Shown here piece by piece: positions 55,240-64,000 of a stretch of DNA of 64,000 nt (positions within the stretch are counted from its first letter, which is position 1; each line of letters starts with the position of its first letter). The DNA comes from Simmondsia chinensis (taxonomy: Eukaryota; Streptophyta; Magnoliopsida; Caryophyllales; Simmondsiaceae). A program made the position numbers and the translations under genes. Location: the NCBI GenBank assembly GCA_018398585.1, contig JAGTTD010000010.1, positions 24,561,739 through 24,625,738 on the forward strand. Direction: 5' to 3'. The notes under the pieces were generated by a model. The model was not told the DNA's origin and made no database searches. It saw nothing but the letters and a program-made list of their open reading frames with translations.

Positions 55240-56470
55240 TTCCCTTCAGCAAATTCAGCCCCATCGAGGAAATTAAATTCTCCTTGGTCCTAGGTATTTC
55301 TCCTTCATCTTCCAAACGCTCTGCTAAGTTCATAGTCCTTCGACTTAGGCAGACATTAAAGGTATGCCCGTGTCGTCCATATCGGTAACACTTAATGGGT
55401 CTGGGCTAGGCATACGGGTTTTGAGTTCTAGGTTGATCCTTGTTAGTAGCAGGTCTCCCGGAAACTCCTACAACACCGTTTGCCGGCGCAGTGGCCTGGG
55501 CCGGTGCGGGTGCTTTACCCTTAGCCAATGACTGATTGGATGATTCTGCGATATTCGCCTCTAAAATTCAACTCTTCTGTTACTTTCTTTCAATTCAGCC
55601 TTCAAAGCCATATTGTACGCCTCATCTACAGTCCAGAGTACTTGCAACCCTATTTTATCTTGAATAGAGGATTCAAAGCCATTAATGTATCGAGAGACAC
55701 GCTGGACCTCAGTTTTAGATAGATTGTTTCTCACTGTAAGTCTTAAAAATTCAGCTGTATAATCGATTACGAAGCGATGACCTTGTACACAGTTCTGATA
55801 TATCAGGAATAGATGTTGCTCATAATTTGGTGGGAGGAATCTTCCCCTCAGACACTTCCTCATCTTCAACCAACTCCTAATTCGGTCCTTTCCCTTTCTC
55901 TCTCAATTCTGCTGCACCTGGTCCCACCAAACCGAAGCTCCACCCTTCAATTTGTAAGCCACCAGTTTAGCCCTTCAGTATTCAAGGACGTCCATCGTAT
56001 CGAAAAAGTTCGACCTTAGAGAGCCAGTCAAGGAAGTCTTCGATGTTTAAGTTACCATTGAAGGTTGGTACTCAGCTTTGATATGGTAACCACCATCATC
56101 TAGATTGTAACGAGGGGGACAGCTCCTCCTCGCACGCCCACCATCTTCGCAAACTCCTTCTGAATCAAAGGAGTCACTATAGTTGACTAGGAACACAACA
56201 AACATTAGGGTTTGGGTCTGAACAGCCTTGGGCAACTCCCTCTGCACAAACATCACCTACGGGCTGAATAGGGTTGGGGTCGTTGTCAACGCCGAGAGCA
56301 CGACGCAACAACTCACGAAGCTCAGCCATCTCATGCCTCTGTTCTTCAATGGCCGCCCATAGAGCAGCCTCCCCACAACTAGCATCATTAGGGTTTGTCC
56401 GTTGTCGAATTGATTGGCCATCACAACAGGCCAAATCCTGCTCTGATACCAATTGCTGCAGAGTGAAAAT
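55240..56470 (-). pseudogene. Gypsy-2 gag, broken
   Basis: N-terminal helix EALLWAAIEEQRHEMAE-type (EEQRHEMAELRELLRRALG) near 56320; a gag domain at 55561-55869 ([40 protein letters not shown]); a degenerate zinc knuckle near 55375 (KCYRYGRHGHTFNVC, second Cys changed to Tyr). Frameshifts separate the parts. Confidence 0.8.
56440..56453 (-). other. Gypsy-2 primer binding site
   Basis: Minus strand: LTR end ...actctgcagca followed by attggtatcagagca, matching initiator tRNA-Met. Confidence 0.85.
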
Positions 56471-56933
56471 GAAAAGATAGAATCGTGACATCAAATTCGA
56501 AAAGCAAAATCGGAATCCACCGAAGAGAATAAAATTAGGGTTTGTAATCAAAAAATTTTGGAATGAAGAATACAACCATTCATAGCTACTATTTACATGA
56601 AAACAAAAAGAAACCCTAATATGAAAAATTACGAAAATGCCCTAAAATACGAAATTAGAAAACTATCCCTAAATTAGGCAGAAAACATAAAAGTGGCCTA
56701 AAAACATGTTTAGAGGACGAATTTAGGGAAAATAGGCGAGGCTAGAGGCAAAATGTCTGTGGTTGTATGGTTCAATCTAATAGCTTCGTTTTAACAGGTT
56801 ACGGGCCCCATAATTCCTTATGGATCAAAAGTTATGATTGTTTAAAGTTGGCAGCCCAAATTAGTACTTCCGGCGCACCCGTTTGGGTTTCTGGCGGTCC
56901 AGCTGCTCCAAAACCTCTTCTGCTACTCATCCA
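56454..56933 (-). repeat. Gypsy-2 5' LTR (480 bp)
   Basis: Plus-strand tgctgcagagtg...ctgctactcatcca, adjoining the primer site. It shares with the unrelated 1.5-kb LTR (62638-64000) the phrase 'cataactc(c/a)tta...gatcaaaagttatg'. Confidence 0.85.
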
Positions 56934-58155
56934 ACATCAATCTCCAATACAAGGGCTATGCTACCAAAAAAAAAATGTTAATAATAAGTTCCCTTGCAAT
57001 ACAAAGCAAGCCATAATAGAAATCTGCTGTCAACTTATAGAATTGTTTCAAACTTTTTCTTTTTCTTTTTCTTTTTGGTTCTAGGGGGTTGTCTGTCAGA
57101 TTCGGACCCTAAACCTCAAACTTCAATGGACGCAACAGCTAAGTACTAGACAAAAGTTAGGTCATGTTTAGCGGATTAAATAGGAACCTAAAATTGGGGT
57201 TGATACTGGAATTGGGATTGAGAATTCCAATTCTATTGATTAGTACACCTGCTATAATTGAAATTTCAAATCTGCTGCTCAATCTATGGAATTGGATATT
57301 CATTGAAAATTATAAATTCAAATTCCTTAGGGTGGGGAGAGTGAATGGTAATTCCATAACTCTGCTGACTTGAAACCCAAAATAATCCAACTGAATTAAC
57401 CCGAACCCAACATAACTTGAAACCGAAACACTCAAACCAACGTATATGTGATGCAACACCCTACTTGAATGACTCGAACTCGAATTGATATGACACGACC
57501 TAGACCTTATCTGATCTATCAAAGATGAAAGTACCAAAACCGATAGACCAAAAATCCGAGATAACTCAAACTTGAAATGACTCCATCCGACTCGGGTCAA
57601 ACTTGAACTTGACCCAATGGACATGATCCAAAACCTGAGATAATCCAACCTAGCCCAACCCGTACCAAACCGAATCCCAAAATTAACTCATCTAATTAAC
57701 CCAAAATTTGATACAACTTGAGCATGATATAGTTCCTCAAATAAAACCAAAATCCTAGTATTTTTATGAAAAACTCATAAATCGATAAAACCGTTGAAAT
57801 ATTTAGCATATACACAAAATGACTACTCAAAGTTAAACTCACAAAACCGGTACTTTACAATTTCAATATAAATGAAAGAAAACAAGAATTTTCTAGTTTT
57901 CTGACAAAACATGGAAAACTTGGTCATCTTTCCTTTACGATTGCATTATACCAAGAAAACAAGGCAGAGTATGAAAAACTATGCTTAGAAAATTGGATAA
58001 GTTTCACGAAATGAACAAGCCCTTGCTCATGAGTGGGTGTCCAGCGTACACTTAAGACAGATAACGAGTATCAGTCAGGTTCATATTACAGATCCATCAC
58101 AACTCACAGATACGAGATAGGTGCAGGCATTTGTGTTCATAAGCCCTGTGCCATC
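56934..58155. other. Gene-free repeat-derived region
   Basis: No gene seen. 57165-57720 is repeated, diverged, at 61060-61680, including a stretch rich in 'aacccaaaataac', 'cgaactcgaattgata' and 'acccgaaccc'. A ttttctttttctttttc tract lies at 57055-57076. Confidence 0.45.
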
Positions 58156-60210
58156 TGTTAGGAACCGTGTCCTGAAATCCAGATTTATTCTGGATATATT
58201 ATTTTAATAAATAAATAAGATTGAAGTCCCAGTCGTTTCCTAGTTAAATTTGTGTAAGCGAGCATTTATACTGCATGTGATTTTCTTTTTGGAAACATCC
58301 ATGAGATAGGTGTAGTCTTCAGACTACAATTTACATGTTTGTTCTAAGTGGTTTATGAGACTAAGCAACAGATAGACTTGGAACAAATGGTATGGATTGT
58401 TGTTTGAAAGACTCGTAGTCAAAGACAAGTTTGGACCACTTGTATGTTAAGACTATAACGTGACACTTTAGATAACTTGTCTTGGTCATGTGGATGGAGA
58501 TCCAAAAGTGTTAGTTTAGTGTGTTTACTAAGATTGACACACTGAGTTGGACCATGCAGATTACTTATTTCTAGACTACTATCAGAGATGAGTGATTTAT
58601 GTTGTACTGTTTGAACGACGACTCTAAATCCTAAGGGTATTCTGGACTTGTGCATGGAGCATTAGCTACTTTGGTGTACTATACGTAAGGTCTAAATGAA
58701 TGACTGAAATCCCACGTACACTGGGTAGCGGCGTGAAGTGTGACAAGGATCAGGTATTCAATAGGGATTCTATAGTCTCTTATGAGATACAGGTGTCCCC
58801 TTAGTTGATTCGCAAATATTTAAATAGTTCGGAAACTTTGGCTAAAGTATTCCAAGTGTTTGACATTTGGAAGTTATACTATGAATATGTTCAAGTATAA
58901 ATGAATTATTCAGTGAAGGGTGAGTCGGTAACTAATGGAGAAGCTATAAGAAGGATAATGGTAATAGTTATATTTATCCTTTGTCATTGACATCTAGTGG
59001 AGGGGTTGTTGTCATCAATACAGTCTATTAGGGAGATATCGAATAAATAATTTAAGTTTAGAGTGCAGTGAGATTTATTTAGTGGAATTAAGTCTCATTA
59101 AACGGTAAATAAATTAATATCATGAGGTGGTTTAATTTAACCTGTTTGGAGCTAGATTTAAATTGTCCCTAAGGTCCTTGCGCAAGCCTTTGTATTTATT
59201 GTCATCGAAACAATATTAAAGAATTCATAAGATGAATTATTTATCCATAAGATGGGTAAATTAATTTTGCCCAACATTATTCGTGAGATGAATAAAAATT
59301 AAAAATTATAAAATAAAATAATTTTTGGAAAATTAAAATTCATATGATGAATTTTTACATATATCAAACCAAGCAAAACAAAAAAAAAAAAAAGAAAAAT
59401 CGCATTTTAACAGGCTCAATCCGCAGCACGCATAGGCAGTCAATCAGCGTGTGACACGTGTCGCGCCCTGGGCTGCCCAGGGGGGTAATCCACATGCCAC
59501 GGGTTGGACCAACAAGCGTGCGACATGTGGCACGCGTTTTGAATTAAAAAATTGCGCGATTTTGAACAGTGTTGAAACGCAGCGTTTTGAGTCGCTTTCT
59601 AAATGAAACGCTGCGTTTTTTGTATTATAATTGGAATTATTTTGTATGCATCTCACATCGAAAAAAATTGAATTTTTTCGCTCCGGTATACTTCTATAAA
59701 TAGAGGTGCTTATTCCAAGGTTTAGCATTCAGTTTTGAAACAAGTTTTAAGGTTTCTGAAAATAGTTTCGGAGACCTAATTGGAGAGAAAATTTTCCATT
59801 GAAATTTTTCTTTTCTCAGTTTAATATTTTTCGGAGCCCACCGTCCGGGCAGTTTGAGGTCATCGCGTAGAAGATCGCGGGGTCTCGATTTTCTTGGTTT
59901 TCTTTATTATTGGAGCAATTCCAGGTATGCTCTTCTCTCCTTATTCTTTTACGCTTTTCTATTTATTTACAGTATTCGTTATTATGCCTGTTTAAGTTTA
60001 TGTATTGTTATGAATGTATTAGAGTAAAAGGCATGTAGATCTAAATTAAGAATTTAGATCTGTTGATTTAAATTATGAATTTAAGTCAGTAGATTTAAAT
60101 TTAGGAATTTTAAATCGACCCTAGGTTTAGAGTTATGAATTCTAAACCCATTCCGCTACGTAAACTTCATAAAATTATGGAGAATTTTTGAAATTCATCC
60201 CAACCCAACA
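58156..60210 (+). repeat. About 2-kb LTR, copy 3
   Basis: From TGTTAGGAACCGTGTC to CCCAACCCAACA (2055 bp, TGTT...AACA ends). It holds a TATA box at 59694-59703 (ctataaatag), a probable leader to 'caggtatgctc' near 59922, and the imperfect hairpin aaacgcagcgttt / aaacgctgcgttt near 59575-59619. It is homologous in reverse to 1373-2994 and 21937-23974. No coding region. Confidence 0.68.
59694..59703 (+). promoter_or_regulatory. TATA box of LTR copy 3
   Basis: ctataaatag with a CG-rich upstream region; copy 2 has the same box at the matching place. Confidence 0.6.
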
Positions 60211-60443
60211 ACCGGTATTAGGGCAAAGGGTATATAGAGATAATCCTATTCTCGGGAACTCTCGCACGTGAGATGTCACGAAGCGTGACTCTCCGACCGG
60301 GGGCTTAGGTAGAGATAAGAGTCTCCTACTCTAAGTGCTCTAATAGGTGCCTACTGTTGTAACCATAGTTGAGAACTGTGAACCCAACAATCGGCATCAA
60401 AGTTTATTTTTCCCACAAAATTCATATTCTTTTCCCAACACCA
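60211..60443 (+). other. Primer-site-like sequence and start of element body
   Basis: accggtattagggc follows LTR copy 3 and resembles a decayed tRNA-Met primer site (TGGTATCAGAGC). A second similar phrase, aacccaacaatcggcatcaa, is at 60381. The body is then lost; no gag or pol was found downstream. Confidence 0.45.
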
Positions 60444-60480
60444 GCAACAAACAACAACAACAACAAACCCAGTGCCTAAA
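60444..60480 (-). mobile_element. 37-bp remnant of the (TTG)n retroposon
   Basis: gcaacaaacaacaacaacaac and aacccagtgcctaaa inserted between two copies of attcttttcccaacacca (60426-60443 and 60481-60498). On the minus strand it is only the last bases of the shared 3' end (ggcactgggtttgttgttg), that is, extreme 5' truncation. Confidence 0.88.
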
Positions 60481-60498
60481 ATTCTTTTCCCAACACCA

Positions 60499-61678
60499 TC
60501 CACCTCAGATCCTCCCTAGGTCCACTGTGGCTTTTTATTTTATATCTTCTAATGCAATTAATTTTTATACTTGATAAACTTTCAAAAATTAAAAAAATCC
60601 TTAGTTTTTCCTTTAAGCAGGGGAAGCAATGGGGACCCGTTTGGGACTCAAAAGTAATGGACCCGTTTGGGAGCAGTTGGTTACCCGCAGGAAATCAGGG
60701 CTCGGTATAATCCCAAGCAACTCAAACTACCGTTGAAAAATGTTATGTTTCTGAAGTCTCAATTATTAATATTAACAAGTTTTATGATTAAAATTTTTAT
60801 ACTTCATTATTGAGATTATGGTTGTTAAGAGAAATTTATGAAAGACCCATTTAAAACATTCATGATTGACCCTACAGGAAATGAAATGAGACTAGGACAA
60901 GTAATGGAGTAAACAGAAGTATGGGATTACTTGCAGAGACCAGTATGGATATCTATTAAATACCCTTAGACAAGTAATAGAGTTGTGTGCCCGCCATCCA
61001 TGCTGCCTATCGCCATCTCTAGGCCCTAGGTCCTTAGCATAATTCAGTAACTTGTCCATTACTTAAACGTCAAATAGAGCTCAATTCCCATTTGAAACGT
61101 GAAATGGAAGTCCGGAATCGAGGTAAAAAGCAGAATTAGGATCTAGAATTTCAAATTTGTTATTGGTTGACCTAGTGAAAATTGAAGTTACAATTCTACT
61201 ATACAACTTTATGAAATTAGGTTTTAATAAAACAACATACATTCCAAATCTTTAGTGATTGGAAAATAAATTACAATTTCATATTAATTCTACTACCTTG
61301 AAACCTAAATCAACACGACTCAAACAACCCAAAACCCGAAATAACTTGGAACCAAAAGGCCTGACATAACCTAAGTTTGACTCAAAACTCTCCAATGACC
61401 TAACTCATTCAAGTTGAACTTGAAACGACCTACCCAACTTAAATCCGACATGATAGTCTAAAGTGAATGAACCCCGATTGACCAAAACCTAGATGACTTG
61501 AATGTAAAAATGAACCTATCAGACTTGAATGTGACATGCCCTAGCTAAAACTAAAATCAAAATGGCCCAACCTAAATGACCCACAACTTACAATGCCTCA
61601 AACCCAAAATAACCCTACCAAGCTTACTCTTGGCCTATATTTGAGCTAACCTGAGTTAACTAGAAATTACGATGCTAC
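60499..61678. other. Gene-free repeat-derived region
   Basis: No gene. 60630-60680 has a small repeat (gacccgtttgggac / gacccgtttgggag). 61060-61680 is the second copy of the region at 57165-57720. Confidence 0.45.
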
Positions 61679-61999
61679 TAGATCAAGAGTACATCTCGGA
61701 TAGTGCCCTCCCCTTCTTCTCTTAGTGTTCGGGGATCTGTTTGCTTCTCTTCAGTGTTGACTCCCAAAGTCGCAGGTGATGGTCATCTTCTTTAGGGGGT
61801 GTTTCTCGCCTCTCACCCCATCCTTAGTAGGCATTTCTAGCTGCTTCCACTTGTTTATTGTTAGTTCTCCAGTGGCAAAGTAATCTTTGAGCTATTTATG
61901 ATTTGTTTTACCGTTTATTACTACTTGGGTGTTTTTTTTGTCCCTATCCCAACTCTTTATGCTTTTCAAGACTTACACTCTTAATTATCAAAAAGAAAA
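61679..61999 (+). mobile_element. Short poly-A retroposon insertion (about 320 bp), L1-like candidate
   Basis: Flanked by acgatgctac (61669-61678) and atgatgctac (62000-62009), 9 of 10 identical, and ending in an A-rich tail (atcaaaaagaaaa). It splits the 'cccaaacccaac' repeat that continues on both sides. The interior has no tRNA-like boxes, so a 5'-truncated L1-type LINE is more likely than a SINE. Confidence 0.6.
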
Positions 62000-62637
62000 A
62001 TGATGCTACCACATTGACCCAAACCCAACAAAACTCAAGCCCAAAATGACATAAATCAACAATAACCCGATCTGGTCTAACTAGATCCTGAAAGGTTACC
62101 CAACCTGCTTAACCAAAAATTTGAGATGATTCAAACGTGAAATGATCCAATTCAAATAAAACTTTGTCGGAATGTTGGGATAGTGTGCTTCAATTCTGTC
62201 TATCTTGTGTTTTGCCTCAATCCTACATGAGAAGAATAGTGGTGGGGGGGTCTAATTTATATACCCTCTTCTCCTCCCACTTGGTAAAATCTTAGGGGAC
62301 CTAGAGCGGGCTTGGTGTACCACACACGTGCGCACCCGCCGCAATGTGGTGTGAACTTTTCTAACCCGGAACTTTATTTTTACGGACATTTTGTTTTACT
62401 TATCATAAACAAACTCCAGGGGAGTTATTGGACTGTGTTCAAGCTTGTGTGTTTAAGCTCGAGCTCAAGGGTCCCCTTGTGTCCAACCTCGAGGCTATTA
62501 TGCTTGAGCCTTTGTCCGTTAGTCCAAGTTCCAGCTCGAGCTCAAGCATGTGTTATGACCAAGTCTCTGCCCACTTCTTTCCATAATCGTTGTCGCCTTA
62601 GTTGTGACAAGATTTCCCGCTCCTCCATATCCACCAC
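62000..62637. other. Gene-free region
   Basis: Continuation of the 'cccaaacccaac'-rich repeat to about 62160, then a GC-richer stretch with 'ctcgagctcaag' phrases at 62455-62550. A long open frame crosses into the repeat at 62638 but has no recognisable protein. Confidence 0.4.
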
Positions 62638-64000
62638 TGATGCACTTGATTTTTACATTTATTTCTCATTCTTGCCATATATTTGGCATCTACATGTGTG
62701 TTTTTGTTGTAATCTAGGTACATTTTGGCTTAGAGTACAACGGAGCAAACAAAGGCTGAAAAGTGGAAGATTCAAGCGTAATCGAGGCATAATTGAAGAC
62801 TACTTTGAGAAACCCGACCACGTGTGCAAAATAAGTACCCATCGGGTTAAGATTCGGTCAAAAAGAGTCTTTCCTTGGGCGCGTGGATTGATTGACCATG
62901 CATTTTGGCAATCGGTCGAGCTTAAAACGAGTAAAAGGCTAAAAAAAGGGTATTTATGACCCAATATGTTGCTAATATACTTATGAAACCACTTGGGTCA
63001 CGTAGATCTCTTCGAGAGCTTCGATTTGGTATATAATTTGGCCCATAACTCATTACGGATCAAAAGTTACGCTCATTTTAAGTTAACTGCGCAAGCTGCT
63101 AAGGGGGGCGCCGATCGATCGGTGGATCAGGAATGGCGCGGGACCAACCCTCAAGCACGCCCCATGTATAAATATGGAAGGGGACACCTAATTTCACATC
63201 TTTTGCCACACCTCCTCTCATCCTCTCCTCCCAAAGCCGCTACGAGATCCAAGGGGTTCTCAAACGCCGAAGCGCAGTTGGTCGGAGTGCCGGAAGGATC
63301 AAAGTAAGGATCAACGTCAACGTCAATTGAGGGAGTTTTCAATTCCTAATTGTTCATTCATTGTTTTCTCTTTTTTAGATGTTAATGATGTATAAAACTC
63401 CCATGGAGGAGTAGACTCTTTTAGTTTAGGGATGAAGGGCGGATAGTCGCCCGTATCCCAGATTTATATTATACTTTTGACGATTGGTTTAGTTGTGTTA
63501 TATTCGCACCCCTGTAAGGAGTTCTTCATGATTGTTGGATATTTTTGTATGTGTACTTGTAGCCATGACTAGATCTCCAACTTTGCAGACATAACAGGAT
63601 TTCACGCGTGGTCAGGGTTGAGGTTGTACCCAACCCCGAACCCAATCTTTTATATAAATTAATATTGAATTATGAGTAACAAAGGAATTAAGTAGTGCTA
63701 ATGAGATAAACTATGCTACACTTAGGGTGCTAAGATAGGTTATGCCTTTAGACTAGTTCATTACCCTAAGCCCTAATTTATATATTAACTCAGGCTTAGA
63801 ACTTGTAGCCTAAGTCCTTCAAATCAACGTCCTAAGTAAAATATAATGACGGGATACGTGTTAAGCTACCCTAAATTCACTCCCTAAACTAACATCAATT
63901 GAATTGACACTTTCAGTTTATCGTTAGTTTTGCTATTTTAGTTAACAAATCATTTAAACCAACCCAAAACTCGATTTCAACCGCTCGTTAATAACAAAAT
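62638..64000 (+). repeat. About 1.5-kb LTR, second copy, cut by window end
   Basis: Starts tgatgcacttgatttttac and follows, in reverse orientation, the blocks of 25288-26773. A TATA box, tgtataaatatgg, sits at 63166-63178. Roughly 90 percent of the expected length is in the window. Confidence 0.55.

Noticed and set aside
62312..62959. 215-codon open frame on the plus strand
   Set aside because: No recognisable domain, biased composition, and its second half runs into the 1.5-kb LTR repeat; chance reading.

Overview
This is nuclear DNA from a flowering plant, most likely a woody eudicot. The evidence is AT-rich sequence with long introns, plant-type Ty1/copia and Ty3/gypsy retrotransposons primed by initiator tRNA-Met, MULE genes of the FAR1 and ULP1 types, Helitron-like ends, and one host gene. 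That gene is a short-chain dehydrogenase/reductase (SDR) split by a 10-kb intron. There is no operon structure. Nearly everything else is transposable-element (TE) sequence, most of it broken and nested.

Layout. 1-1372 is the 3' end of a copia element (RT tail, RNase H, 3' LTR), apparently inserted into an older, about 2-kb LTR-like repeat (1373-2994, minus). A second copy of that repeat with a tRNA-Met primer site lies at 21937-23974 (minus) and a third at 58156-60210 (plus). Between the first two, 5250-21460 is a composite block on the plus strand: a ULP1-like protease pseudogene (about 6852-10313), tandem damaged copies of a plant transposon-associated gene (12025-12705 and 13258-14106), a large fold-back (14277-14790), and a FAR1-type MULE transposase pseudogene (17288-19827). 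A second fold-back (20045-20605) and a third fragment of the transposon-associated gene follow. These genes are separated by unusual clusters of a palindromic motif, tgtgtcgacacaca, alternating with 'gtactcaaaatcacc' spacers.

23975-29848 holds a truncated LTR element, a 1.5-kb solo-LTR candidate, a Mutator-type MITE, Helitron-like ends and a hAT-type MITE. 29849-38514 is a structurally complete copia element (minus strand, LTRs of about 1.45 kb, target duplication GTTGC). It has lost its reverse transcriptase but carries an extra gene between pol and the 3' LTR, homologous to the gene at 12025. Its LTRs also contain the tgtgtcgacaca motif.

38515-51492 covers a Helitron junction, a 5S rRNA-headed SINE-like element (39500-39747) and the SDR exons (40434-40712 and 50734-50963, minus). 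The SDR intron contains a chromodomain gypsy element (42126-47748), itself hit by a LINE-like insert (44139-44462). 51493-56933 is a second gypsy element. 56934-64000 is degenerate repeats, the third 2-kb LTR, tiny and short retroposon inserts, and a partial second copy of the 1.5-kb LTR.

Most striking points: (1) one gene family with the same untranslated leader occurs both in a copia element and in a MULE-rich block, and both contexts share the palindromic motif; (2) a 5S rRNA-derived element shares its 3' body with LINE-like inserts in the same window; (3) two long fold-backs lie in the composite block. All coding calls come from reading translations by eye; no database search was possible.
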